Assembly: GCF_001904635.1 (NCBI RefSeq)
Contig: NZ_MRCB01000002.1
Span: forward strand, 248,001 to 312,000
DNA from: Hydrococcus rivularis NIES-593
GTDB lineage: Bacteria; Cyanobacteriota; Cyanobacteriia; Cyanobacteriales; Microcystaceae
Length of the DNA: 64,000 nucleotides
Reading direction: 5' to 3'
The translations under genes were made by a program, and so were the position numbers. Shown here in pieces: positions 8,969 through 17,999 of the stretch (its first letter is position 1; every line of letters starts with the position of its first letter). Below the pieces are notes generated by a model, which worked only from the letters and a program-made list of their open reading frames with translations, ran no database searches and was not told where the DNA came from.

Positions 8969-11773
8969 ATGAACGTGCTACATCCAAAAACCACTTCTAA
9001 AAAGTTGCCACTTCGCCTAATTTTGGTGGTGCCTTTTGTCGTGCAAATCTTTGCGGCAGTGGGACTGACGGGATGGCTTTCATTTCGCAATGCTCAGAAA
9101 GCGATTAACGATCTGGCAAGCCAGTTGCAGTCGCAAGCAAGCGATCGCGTTGACCAGCACCTCGATAAATACCTGTCTACGCCCCATCAGATCAATCAAA
9201 TTAACGCGAAGGCGATCGATCTAAATCTGATTGACACAAAAGACCTCCGCACGTTCGGGCGCTATTTCTGGCAGCAAATGCGAAGCTTTAAAGATTTCGG
9301 CTACATTAACTTTGGCAACCCTCAGGGAGACTTTATCGGCATTTATCGCGAACCTAAAGATGACAGCCTGCGGATGGATTTTGTCGAACCAGCCCACCTT
9401 GGCAAATATTATGGCTATGCGATTGATGAGCAAGGCAATCCTACTAAGCGAATCATTGTTGATGGCTTCGATCATCGTAGGGATAGCTGGTATACGGATG
9501 CTGTCAAAGTTGGAAAACCCATCTGGAGTGAAATCTACACCTGGGATGACGACCCATCAATTATTTCTATCTCTGCTAGCTATCCTCTTTACAACAAAGA
9601 TAAAATACTGCTCGGCGTAATCGGAATCGATTTGGTGCTTTCACAAATCGGTGATTTCCTGCGCGAATTGAAAATTAGCCCATCGGCAAAAACCTTTATA
9701 TTGGAGCGCAATGGACTGCTGGTAGCGGCTTCTAGCAAAGAGAAATCTTACATTATCGACGCAAATGGCGCAGCGCAACGACTCAAAGCAGTTGACAGTC
9801 AAGATGCCTCCATCAAACTAACGACACAGCATCTCATCGATCGCTTCGGCGACTTAAGTCAAATTCAGCAAAGCCAGCAACTTAATTTGAACGTCGAGGG
9901 CGAAAAGACGTTTGTGCGAGTCACGCCTTGGCAAGATGAATATGGATTGGATTGGCTGATTGTGGTGACATTGCCCGAATCTGACTTCATGGAACAGATT
10001 AACGCCAATACCCGCACCACTATTTTGCTGTGTTTGGCATCGCTGGCAATAGCAACCGCACTGGGAGTTTACACTTCTCGTTGGATTGCTAAACCCATCC
10101 TAAAGCTCGTTCGGGCAAGCAAAGCAATTGCTTCTGGCAACCTCGATCGCACTGTGGAAGTTGAAGGCATTGAAGAACTCAGCTTGCTCGCCCAATCCTT
10201 TAACCGCATGGCAGTGCAATTAAAAGAGTCTTTTGAGACTCTAGAGCAAAGGGTTAAGGAGCGCACCGCTCAATTAGCCCAAGCCAAAGAGCGAGCTGAG
10301 GTAGCCAACCGAGCCAAAAGCGAATTCCTTTCCAACATGAGCCACGAACTGCGCACGCCTCTCAATGGCATTTTAGGCTATGCTCAGATTCTGAAAGGCG
10401 ATCGCAACTTAAATACCCGACAAATTGATGGTTTAAATATTATCGAACAAAGTGGAACCCATCTGTTGACCCTCATCAACGACATTTTAGACCTGGCTAA
10501 AATTGAAGCTTGCAAAATGGAACTCTACCCAACCGACTTTCACTTCCAGACCTTTTTGGAAGGAATGGTTGGCATTATTCGCATGCGCGCTCTAGAAAAA
10601 GATATTTCGTTCGACTATCAAAGCGAAGGGAACTTACCCATCGGAGTTCGAGCCGATGAGAAACGCTTGCGTCAAGTTCTGCTCAACCTTTTGGGCAATG
10701 CGGTCAAGTTTACGGAAAAAGGCTCTGTGACGCTGCGCGTGTCATCAGTCATTAGTAAAAACCAAGGCGAAGCCGACGCAGCCCCTGGAACCTGCGTCCA
10801 GGGGAACGTCGGACAAACGATCGATGACGAAGAACAAATAACCATTCGCTTTGAAGTCATCGATACGGGCGTGGGGATCGCTCCCGAACAGATTGGGAAA
10901 ATTTTCCAACCCTTCGAGCAAGTAGGCGATCGCCAGCATCGTTTGGAGGGAACGGGTTTGGGCTTGGTCATCGCTCGACAGCTCGTCGAATTGATGGGAG
11001 GCGAGTTAAACGTTCGCAGCGAATTGGGAGTAGGTTCTACTTTTTGGTTTGAGGTTTTCTTGCCCGTCGTAGAGATCCTTCAAAAAGGAGAACAAAACTG
11101 CCTCTGTCAGGTCATCGGATACCAAGGGCGACGACGCAAGATTCTTGTGGCAGATGACAAACGAGAAAATCGGTTAGTGTTGCTCAGCATGCTCGAACCT
11201 TTGGGCTTCGAGATAGTCATGGCCCAAAACGGTCAGCAGGAAGTGGAAATCGCCCGACGAGTTCGTCCCGATCTCATCTTGACCGATTTAGTGATGCCAG
11301 TTAAAACAGGCTTTGAAGCCGTGCAGGAAATCCGACAGATTCCAGAGATTGAGGACGTGCCAATTATTGCTATCTCGGCTAGCGCGTTCGATATCCAGCA
11401 GAAGGAGTCTCAGACCGCAGGATGTCAAGCTTTCTTACCCAAACCTATCGATCGGCAAAAGTTACTTTCTTTATTAGAGCAGTATTTGCAACTGGAGTGG
11501 ATTTATGAAGAAATCCTCCAACCACCAATAGTGGAACCAGCAAACGCGATCGAATCGCTAATCGTTCCTCCCGAAGAAGAACTGGAAGTATTATATGAAT
11601 TAGCCAGACTGGGTAGTATGCGCAAGATTCGAGATCGCTGTGCCTATTTAGAGGAAATCGATGAAAAATACCTTCCCTTTGCTAATAAAATTAAGGATCT
11701 CGCTCAAGGGTTTCAAGAAAAAGCGATCGTTACCTTGATAGAAAAATACCTTAATTTCGAAGGAGCCAAATGA
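8969..11773 (+). CDS. Hybrid sensor histidine kinase (Cache-HAMP-HisKA-HATPase-REC)
   Basis: A 934-aa membrane kinase. TM1 (about 14-38) and TM2 (about 350-372) flank a large extracytoplasmic double-Cache ligand-binding region. HAMP follows (about 372-425), then a short coiled coil and HisKA with phosphoacceptor H459 in [13 protein letters not shown]. The ATPase domain has N-box [10 protein letters not shown]1 DTGVGI and G2 GTGLGL. A C-terminal receiver carries LVADDK and D773 in LTDLVMP. The last 100 residues form a helical tail common in cyanobacterial hybrid kinases. The stop overlaps the start of the next gene by 4 bases (ATGA), so kinase and REC-GGDEF protein are translationally coupled and very probably signal partners. 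The ligand is unknown. Confidence 0.93.
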   Translation: MNVLHPKTTSKKLPLRLILVVPFVVQIFAAVGLTGWLSFRNAQKAINDLASQLQSQASDRVDQHLDKYLSTPHQINQINAKAIDLNLIDTKDLRTFGRYFWQQMRSFKDFGYINFGNPQGDFIGIYREPKDDSLRMDFVEPAHLGKYYGYAIDEQGNPTKRIIVDGFDHRRDSWYTDAVKVGKPIWSEIYTWDDDPSIISISASYPLYNKDKILLGVIGIDLVLSQIGDFLRELKISPSAKTFILERNGLLVAASSKEKSYIIDANGAAQRLKAVDSQDASIKLTTQHLIDRFGDLSQIQQSQQLNLNVEGEKTFVRVTPWQDEYGLDWLIVVTLPESDFMEQINANTRTTILLCLASLAIATALGVYTSRWIAKPILKLVRASKAIASGNLDRTVEVEGIEELSLLAQSFNRMAVQLKESFETLEQRVKERTAQLAQAKERAEVANRAKSEFLSNMSHELRTPLNGILGYAQILKGDRNLNTRQIDGLNIIEQSGTHLLTLINDILDLAKIEACKMELYPTDFHFQTFLEGMVGIIRMRALEKDISFDYQSEGNLPIGVRADEKRLRQVLLNLLGNAVKFTEKGSVTLRVSSVISKNQGEADAAPGTCVQGNVGQTIDDEEQITIRFEVIDTGVGIAPEQIGKIFQPFEQVGDRQHRLEGTGLGLVIARQLVELMGGELNVRSELGVGSTFWFEVFLPVVEILQKGEQNCLCQVIGYQGRRRKILVADDKRENRLVLLSMLEPLGFEIVMAQNGQQEVEIARRVRPDLILTDLVMPVKTGFEAVQEIRQIPEIEDVPIIAISASAFDIQQKESQTAGCQAFLPKPIDRQKLLSLLEQYLQLEWIYEEILQPPIVEPANAIESLIVPPEEELEVLYELARLGSMRKIRDRCAYLEEIDEKYLPFANKIKDLAQGFQEKAIVTLIEKYLNFEGAK

Positions 11774-12795
11774 GCGAAACTGATGTCGATCTAGTCAACC
11801 TCGATCCGAGAAACTTTACTATCTTAATTGTTGACGATAATTCCACTAATTTAAGCGTGGCGGTCGATTATTTGGAAGAAAGCGGCTTTACGGTTCTGGT
11901 CGCTCAAGATGGCGAAAGTGCTTTAAAGCGGGCAAAGTACGCTCGCCCACATCTGATCTTGCTCGACGTACTCATGCCAGGAATTGATGGCTTTGAAACT
12001 TGTTGTCGATTGAAAAGCGATCGCGATACTAAAGATATTCCCGTAATTTTTCTAACTGCTTTATCAGATACAGAGGATAAAGTCAAAGGATTTAAGTTTG
12101 GGGCAGTCGATTACGTTACCAAACCCATACAAAAAGAAGAACTCTTAGCCCGCCTTACGACTCATTTGCGAATTCAGGCGCTCGCGCAACAACTGCAACA
12201 GCAAAACCAGCAATTGCAACAACAAGCCCTCGAACTCAAAGCGGCTAAGGAAGCTGCCGAAGCTGCCAACAGAGAACTAGAACGCCTTGCCAATGTAGAT
12301 AGCTTAACTCAGATTGCCAATCGTCGCCGCTTTGACGAACATCTCAACCAAGAATGGCGACGGCTGACGCGAGAGCAAGCGCCCCTATCTTTAATTCTCT
12401 GCGACATCGATTATTTTAAAGGCTATAACGACTACTATGGACATCAGGCAGGAGATGAGTGCTTGAGGCAAGTTGCCCAAACGATCGCTGAAATTCTCGA
12501 ACGTCCCGGCGATTTAGTCGCTCGTTATGGCGGCGAAGAAATTGCCGCGATCTTGCCCAATACAACGGCTGAGGGTGCAATCCAAATTGCCGAACTCATC
12601 CACTTGGGCATCAGACGACTTAAAATTCCCCACGTTCGCTCGACGGTCAGTTCCTATGTGACTTTGAGCTTGGGAATCAGTAGCCAGGTTCCTAACCGCC
12701 AACTCAGCCCCGAATCTCTAATTGCTGCGGCAGATAAAGCGCTCTATGCTGCAAAAGAGCGAGGGCGCAATCGGTATTATTTGTACGGAACTTAA
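11770..12795 (+). CDS. PleD-like response regulator, REC-GGDEF diguanylate cyclase
   Basis: A 341-aa regulator. The receiver (about 15-130) has the acidic pair VDDN, phosphoacceptor D66 in LLDVLMPG and the late Lys in VTKP. A Gln/Glu-rich coiled coil (about 133-175) leads to a diguanylate cyclase domain. The catalytic signature is GGEEI at 254-258, a variant of GGEEF, with the inhibitory RxxD site R245-P-G-D248 exactly five residues before it. Phosphorylation by the overlapping upstream kinase would be expected to drive dimerisation and c-di-GMP synthesis. The final Ile in place of Phe is unusual but not at a catalytic position. Confidence 0.92.
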   Translation: MSETDVDLVNLDPRNFTILIVDDNSTNLSVAVDYLEESGFTVLVAQDGESALKRAKYARPHLILLDVLMPGIDGFETCCRLKSDRDTKDIPVIFLTALSDTEDKVKGFKFGAVDYVTKPIQKEELLARLTTHLRIQALAQQLQQQNQQLQQQALELKAAKEAAEAANRELERLANVDSLTQIANRRRFDEHLNQEWRRLTREQAPLSLILCDIDYFKGYNDYYGHQAGDECLRQVAQTIAEILERPGDLVARYGGEEIAAILPNTTAEGAIQIAELIHLGIRRLKIPHVRSTVSSYVTLSLGISSQVPNRQLSPESLIAAADKALYAAKERGRNRYYLYGT

Positions 12796-12796
12796 G

Positions 12797-14071
12797 TTAG
12801 AAGTTGACTGACGCAGCAGGTCCTACCAGAGAGATGTAGGGTTCTAGAAAATAATTCCCAGCTACTTTTTGTGCCATCTCGGCAGTCACTCGTGCCACGG
12901 CTTCTTGAAACTGGGTATCAAATTCGAGTCCGAGTCCCAGCGTCTCGTACCAGCCAAATAACTGCGCCATTTCTGCATTGGTTTGTTTTCCGAGGGCATA
13001 CTGACCCAAGAGCTTATTTTTAGCGGCTTGTAGTTCTTCTGATGTCAATTCTGTATGGCAGAGGCGTTCGGCTTCTGTCCGCAGTCCCTCTACGGCGATC
13101 GCGGTATTATTGGGGGAAGTTCCCATATAGAGGACAAACTGCGATCGCTCTAAACGAGTTGGATAAAATGCCGACACGTCGTAGGCTAAGCCGCGCTTTT
13201 CCCTCAATTCTACAAAGAGGCGACTGGAAAGACCATTGCCTAAATAGGTACTCAGCAATTTCAGCACCGGATAATCGGGATTTTTAACTGCCGCTCCCAA
13301 ATACCCCAACATGACGATCGCTTGTTGGGTTTCTTGCGGCGTAATTGCTAGACGGGGTTGAGGCACCAGTTCGGGAATTGGAGACTCCTCTATCGACTTA
13401 CTGGGAATTTCCCAATCCCCAAAGACTTGCTCGATTAGTTCGATTCCTTCTTCTAGCGTCAGGCGACCCGACAAACTGACAATTAAATTATCGGGACGAA
13501 AATAGGTTTGGTGACATCGTTCTAAATCGCGTCGGGTTAACCGGGAAACGGTTTCTTCTGTGCCTAAGATGGAGAGTCCATAGGGATGATTGGGGTACAT
13601 AGCTTCTCTCAATTGATTGAAAGCAACATTAAAGGGTTGCTCCAACTGAGAACGGATATTTTGGCAAGTAATCTGTTTTTCTCGCTCGACCTCTAATTCG
13701 GGAAAAGTGGGCGATCGCAAAATGTCCCCAGCTAGCTTCAGCATTTGCGGAAAATCGCGAGAAACTGTCTTGAGACTCAGCACGAAGTAATCGGCTGCTG
13801 CATCGGCACTGAGACTTGCCCCAATCGATTCTACTCGTTCGGCAATCTCGACAGCCGATAATTTTTCCGTGCCTTTGGTTATAACTGTTGCCAACAGATG
13901 AAATAGTCCGGCTACCGACCGCGACTCCCATCTCGATCCCGCACCTTTTAAAAAAATTCGACCGGCGATCAAATCGGCAGCTTGATTTTCGATCGAGATT
14001 AAAGTAATGCCATTATCGAGAACGACCTTCCGAACTGTTTGATTGTTGCCCGTGGATCTTACCGTTTGCAT
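12797..14071 (-). CDS. M16 peptidase-family protein, non-catalytic subunit
   Basis: A 424-aa member of the M16B (processing peptidase) family. The zinc site HxxEH is lost: the aligned segment reads H58-L-L-A61-T62 in GLFHLLATVITKGT, so only the first His remains. The segment LREKRGLAY near residue 290 keeps the Arg/Tyr pair typical of non-catalytic M16 partners. It lies 73 bases downstream of a catalytic M16 gene on the same strand, the usual arrangement for a heterodimer in which this subunit contributes substrate binding. The stop is one base from that of the convergent REC-GGDEF gene. Confidence 0.88.
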   Translation of the reverse strand: MQTVRSTGNNQTVRKVVLDNGITLISIENQAADLIAGRIFLKGAGSRWESRSVAGLFHLLATVITKGTEKLSAVEIAERVESIGASLSADAAADYFVLSLKTVSRDFPQMLKLAGDILRSPTFPELEVEREKQITCQNIRSQLEQPFNVAFNQLREAMYPNHPYGLSILGTEETVSRLTRRDLERCHQTYFRPDNLIVSLSGRLTLEEGIELIEQVFGDWEIPSKSIEESPIPELVPQPRLAITPQETQQAIVMLGYLGAAVKNPDYPVLKLLSTYLGNGLSSRLFVELREKRGLAYDVSAFYPTRLERSQFVLYMGTSPNNTAIAVEGLRTEAERLCHTELTSEELQAAKNKLLGQYALGKQTNAEMAQLFGWYETLGLGLEFDTQFQEAVARVTAEMAQKVAGNYFLEPYISLVGPAASVNF

Positions 14072-14144
14072 TGGTTGTTTCTTGTCTGTTAGGAGTTAGG
14101 AGTTTGTAGTTAGTTGAATTTTTTCTCACTACTACTAACACTAA

Positions 14145-15455
14145 CTAACAAGGTTGCATTATGGTAATGGCATAGCATTCTGGCGAGAGATATCGATCGG
14201 CAAGACACTGGAGTTCTAAAGGTTGGAATTGCCCGATCGCCATTGGATAGATCGCTGACATTTGGGCAGTTGCGATGGTCTGGTAATAGCCATATAAACC
14301 TGCCAACTGACCCGGAGTTTCTGTCGAAAAGATATAGTCATTGATCAGCAAGCGTTTAGCGCGTTCTAATTCTGCTTCTGATATGGGAGTCGCTTGCAAC
14401 TGCGCCAAGCGATCGCGAATAATTTGCTCGACGCTTTCTAGATGTTCTTCTTTCAGCCAAGCTGCGATCGTAAATAAACTCGAATCTCGCTGGAGAGAAA
14501 AAGTACTTTCAATATGAAAGACTAATTGCTTTTCTTGTTGCAATTCTCGTACCAAACGCGAAGAACGGCTGCCAGCCAAGATGACGGATAGTAAATCCAA
14601 TCCAAAGGCATCTTGGATCTGTTCTACGCCCGGTCCCATCCAACCCATAACTAGGCGGGCTTGTTCTAGCCTGGGTAGATACATCTGAGTGCGACGAATA
14701 CTTATTAACGGCGGTTCCGCTTCTACGATGCTGGGCGGGCATTCGGAGGGCGCTCTAAACTTGGCGAAGGAGTCCTCGATCAAAGATAGAGCGCGATCTT
14801 CTTCAATTCCTCCGACAATCGATACCGTCATATTCTCCGGTTGGTAGTAAGTGCGATGAAAGCACCGCATTTGATTGGGGGTGTGTTTCATCAGCTGCGC
14901 TTCGTCGCCTAAGATCGGTCTTCCATAGGGATGGCACTGATACATACTCCCGCACAATGCCTGAAATCCCAACCAATCAGGATCGTCATAGGAAGCGCGA
15001 ATTTCTTCTAAAACAACTTCTCTCTCTAGATAAAATTCTTCGTCTGGAATTTCGGCGTGCAAGAGGATCTCTGCGAGGTGAGGTAGAGTATCGGCTAGGT
15101 ATGGGGCTGCCGCCGTCAGGAAAAAGTGAGCGTAATCGTGGCTGGTAGCCGCGTTAGTCATGCCGCCGCTATGTTCGACAAGGCGATCGAACATTCCCGG
15201 CGGCAGGTATTTGGTGCCTTTAAAGATCATGTGTTCGAGAAAATGTGCCATTCCGGACCACTCATGGGGTTCGGCGCTGGCTCCGGCACGCACCCATATG
15301 TCTGCCACCACTACGGAAGTCGCTGGCAGATATTGATGGATTACCGTTAACCCATGACTTAACTGAGTGACTTTGGCGGGAAATCGATCGGTTTCGAGGC
15401 GCTCTAATAGGTGTTGCAATCTTACCAATCGCAAAAAATAATCGGATTTATCCAA
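14145..15455 (-). CDS. M16 zinc peptidase, catalytic subunit
   Basis: A 436-aa insulinase/processing-peptidase family protein. The inverted zinc motif H71-F-L-E74-H75 lies in MAHFLEHMIFKGT, and the third ligand Glu is expected in the downstream helix EREVVLEEI. It probably degrades short peptides in the cytoplasm or periplasm with the non-catalytic partner encoded downstream. No signal peptide is visible at the annotated start. The 14072-14144 gap between the pair contains short repeats of the form GTTAGGAGTTAGGAG and no terminator, consistent with co-transcription. Confidence 0.9.
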   Translation of the reverse strand: MDKSDYFLRLVRLQHLLERLETDRFPAKVTQLSHGLTVIHQYLPATSVVVADIWVRAGASAEPHEWSGMAHFLEHMIFKGTKYLPPGMFDRLVEHSGGMTNAATSHDYAHFFLTAAAPYLADTLPHLAEILLHAEIPDEEFYLEREVVLEEIRASYDDPDWLGFQALCGSMYQCHPYGRPILGDEAQLMKHTPNQMRCFHRTYYQPENMTVSIVGGIEEDRALSLIEDSFAKFRAPSECPPSIVEAEPPLISIRRTQMYLPRLEQARLVMGWMGPGVEQIQDAFGLDLLSVILAGSRSSRLVRELQQEKQLVFHIESTFSLQRDSSLFTIAAWLKEEHLESVEQIIRDRLAQLQATPISEAELERAKRLLINDYIFSTETPGQLAGLYGYYQTIATAQMSAIYPMAIGQFQPLELQCLADRYLSPECYAITIMQPC

Positions 15456-15581
15456 TTATATTAGCGCTTTATGTCGAACCGTTAAAAAATTTATATGCGA
15501 AAATCTTGACATTTCTAAGTTTTGTCATCGGTCGTTTGTCATTGGTCGCTTGTGAAAAATCAAGTTGTTTGAGTGCGATCG

Positions 15582-16808
15582 CTACCTGGAATTGGGCAGC
15601 AGTTCCAGCTTAAAGGTTTCGTCGTCAGAAGTAAGCGATACGCCTTGATAGCGCGCTCGCAGCACTAATCCCCGACCTAGGGTGGTTGAGACGGAAGTCA
15701 CCCAACCCGTTCCCTGAGAACCCATGCCATAACTCACATCAAATTCCCAGCGAGATGGATCGTCTTTCGAGCCATTCCCCGACTGATAGCGCCAGCCAAC
15801 CGTAGTGAGGCGATCGTCTCGCTCTTCGGAATCGCGAGTTTCGTAACCGACTTTCAGCAAATGTGCCGAACCGGAATTGTCGTTCTTGAACAGACTATAG
15901 CCTACTTGTGAATTCATTCCCAGTGCATGGGGATCTCCATTGGTTTGATAGCTGAGCTGGAGATCGCCCAAATTAGAGTTAACGCCCCAACGCCATCTAT
16001 TCTCGCTATCGAGATTCGCTCTGGCAGAGAAAGCAAAATCATCGCTTTTTTGGGAGAATTGGATTCCACCAGCGAGAGTCTCGCTCTGGTTATGACGACT
16101 TCCTGTGAAAGTTAAGCCAGGAACGGGCTGCCAATTAACCCCAAATTGGGAAGAAAGATAGTTGCCGTCAAAATTAATTCCCAATTGGGACAATGGCTGA
16201 AAGTTTAGATTAATTCTCCAGTCATTAACTTCATTGGCGCTTGTCGCCGATGACATCTGGGGTAGAAAAAGATCGGATTCCTGACGGGAAATTTTTTCTA
16301 ATTGAGCTGGAACTGGTTTGTCGTCAACGACGTTGACTCCCATGGTGAGTTCTTCAAAAGCATTCCAGCGATAATTCCTACTTCTTCGCAATTCGCTTGG
16401 CGAAGCGAGAAAAACGTTTTCCTCGATTTTGGCTTCGTTGGTAGAAGGAAAGCTTAATTTAATGGGGGCAGCATTGTGGGGATTGGTGTCTGCCTGGAAC
16501 GCTTCGTTTTTGCTAGCAGACAAGGTAGGCCACTCGAAAAACGACTCGGTTTCTGGGGCATAAGGTGTCAGTTTCCAAATGAGGAGCGGGGGGAGTTCGA
16601 CATCTCGATCGCGCTCGGCACCTACGAGTAAATCGATCGTCGTTCTTAAGTCATCCCACGACGGAAATTGTAATGATTCGGTAAGTTCGCTAACAATTTC
16701 TCCTATTTGCGGCTGGGGTTGTTCTCCTGACGGTTCTGCCAAGACGGGACTGGTCGCAAGCAGACAGCAGAAGAAGCCAAGCCAGCTAGATAATTGTTTT
16801 GTCATCAT
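15582..16808 (-). CDS. Exported protein with predicted beta-barrel C-terminal half
   Basis: A 408-aa protein with a clear signal peptide (basic start, hydrophobic segment, cut after VLA near residue 24). Residues 25-200 are low in recognisable motifs. From about 205 onward the sequence alternates polar and hydrophobic residues with aromatic ends in short strands joined by turns (LGINFDGNYLSSQFGVNW, FAFSARANLDSENRWRWGV, LQLSYQTNG), as in outer-membrane beta barrels. I do not recognise a family. An outer-membrane or periplasmic location is likely; transport or structural function is open. Two adjacent ATG codons (16808, 16805) could both serve as start. Confidence 0.65.
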   Translation of the reverse strand: MMTKQLSSWLGFFCCLLATSPVLAEPSGEQPQPQIGEIVSELTESLQFPSWDDLRTTIDLLVGAERDRDVELPPLLIWKLTPYAPETESFFEWPTLSASKNEAFQADTNPHNAAPIKLSFPSTNEAKIEENVFLASPSELRRSRNYRWNAFEELTMGVNVVDDKPVPAQLEKISRQESDLFLPQMSSATSANEVNDWRINLNFQPLSQLGINFDGNYLSSQFGVNWQPVPGLTFTGSRHNQSETLAGGIQFSQKSDDFAFSARANLDSENRWRWGVNSNLGDLQLSYQTNGDPHALGMNSQVGYSLFKNDNSGSAHLLKVGYETRDSEERDDRLTTVGWRYQSGNGSKDDPSRWEFDVSYGMGSQGTGWVTSVSTTLGRGLVLRARYQGVSLTSDDETFKLELLPNSR

Positions 16809-16953
16809 GTCGGCGAGTTGACTAACAATTGTCTACAACTATAGTTACAGAGTTCCCCAAAAGAACTGCTTTGGTAACATCGATCTGGCTAATTATTACT
16901 ACTCAACCCAACCCGGACTTTCCGAAAAAAAATACAAATTTTAATTGTATATA

Positions 16954-16984
16954 GGGACGCAAATCTTAAAAGCGATCGCGTCCC
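16954..16984 (-). terminator. Possible terminator hairpin after the Bax inhibitor gene
   Basis: GGGACGC (16954-16960) and GCGTCCC (16978-16984) form a 7-bp stem with a 17-base loop, 47 bases beyond the stop of the minus-strand gene at 17031. On the minus strand it is followed by an A/T-rich stretch rather than a clean U tract, so the call is weak. Confidence 0.3.
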
Positions 16985-17030
16985 CAATAGTAATGATTTC
17001 GCTCAGGCAGTTGGCATAAACATTATTCGC

Positions 17031-17720
17031 CTAACGACGGGAAGAAAGTGCCATCACGATCCGCAGCACGTACCAGAATAACAGCGCCACCGAGGCAAAC
17101 AATTCCAGCGAAGCAGCTACATACTGATGGGGCGCGTAATGATGCATGATTTTTGAGGTGTCATAGAGAATTGCCGCCGATGCAAAGACGACCATGACGA
17201 CTGAGAAGACAAGACCCAGGGTAAACCCAAAAATAATACTGCAAACGATTAAACCCAAGGCAACAAAGCCACCAATTGTCAATATCCCGCCCAGAAAAGT
17301 AAAATCTGTACGGGTCGTAAAAGCTACGGTTGTCAACCCGGCAAACAGCAACAGAGTCAGAATTCCTGCCGTGGGGATGACGCTAGCATCTGAGAAAGTG
17401 GCGGCAATATAGAGTAGCGGTGCAAAAAGCAGCGCTTCGCCAAGGACATAAATTCCCAGTCCAATATACTGAGTCTGCACGGAATCCGCTTGGGCACTCA
17501 GCGATCGCGCCAACCAACCGAGGATCGCAAAGCCTCCCAAAATCGCTAGCCAGGTAAACCGACTGGCGAGAACAAAACTGGTAAAAGCGGCGGCAATCCC
17601 AGTCTGGAAGAAGAGAAATTCTAAGGCAATAAAGGCACCGACTGCGCCGGCGAGATGCGTATACGTTTGCTGGATAAATTTAGCGCGTTCGTTAGGCTGC
17701 GCTTGTGCGACAACAATCAT
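17031..17720 (-). CDS. Bax inhibitor-1 / YccA family membrane protein
   Basis: A 229-aa protein with seven hydrophobic segments and the BI-1 family features: an N-terminal segment ERAKFIQQTYTHLAGAVGAF, and near the C-terminus DTSKIMHHYAPHQYVAASLELF followed by a last transmembrane helix. Bacterial members are pH-sensitive calcium-leak channels (BsYetJ) or FtsH substrates/regulators (YccA). The paired Asp residues that control the pore in YetJ are expected in the last third; DTSK supplies one. It is monocistronic, with repeat-bearing gaps on both sides. Confidence 0.9.
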   Translation of the reverse strand: MIVVAQAQPNERAKFIQQTYTHLAGAVGAFIALEFLFFQTGIAAAFTSFVLASRFTWLAILGGFAILGWLARSLSAQADSVQTQYIGLGIYVLGEALLFAPLLYIAATFSDASVIPTAGILTLLLFAGLTTVAFTTRTDFTFLGGILTIGGFVALGLIVCSIIFGFTLGLVFSVVMVVFASAAILYDTSKIMHHYAPHQYVAASLELFASVALLFWYVLRIVMALSSRR

Positions 17721-17801
17721 TTTTTGGCAGTGATAAGGCTAAACGAATTTATTTCGAGCTTAACAGAGCTTTTTAGAAATGACTGTAACGGCGATCGCTG
17801 A

Positions 17802-17900
17802 CAGGTTGTCCCAAAAGTATAAAATGTGCAAGGTACTCCGCCAAGTGAGCGGCGGAGCCTGAAAAGCACTTCGTCATGTTGAGCGTAGCGAGAGCGAAGC
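17802..17900 (+). repeat. Dispersed 99-bp intergenic repeat, copy 1
   Basis: The repeat starts AGGTTGTCCCAAAAGTAT and ends GTAGCGAGAGCGAAGC. A copy of about 90% identity occurs in the opposite orientation at 43973-44070, and a truncated copy covering the first 24 bases lies at 56364-56387. It contains the palindrome-rich stretch CTCCGCCAAGTGAGCGGCGGAG. No coding capacity. It occupies part of the 17721-17999 gap, which has no gene. Confidence 0.75.
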
Positions 17901-17999
17901 TTCTTCGATCGTCGAGGGGAAAGGTAAAACTTCAGCAGCAACTACATCCCTGTCACCAGAGTAGTTGCATTTTTGATACTTGTGAGTACGTTGAGCTAA

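Noticed and set aside
9231-9620. 129-codon frame inside the histidine kinase gene
   Set aside because: It is a shadow of the Cache-domain coding sequence in a different frame.
11770-12795. Calling the GGEEI variant an inactive cyclase
   Set aside because: The catalytic Gly-Gly-Glu-Glu is intact and only the last hydrophobic residue differs; the RxxD site is also kept.
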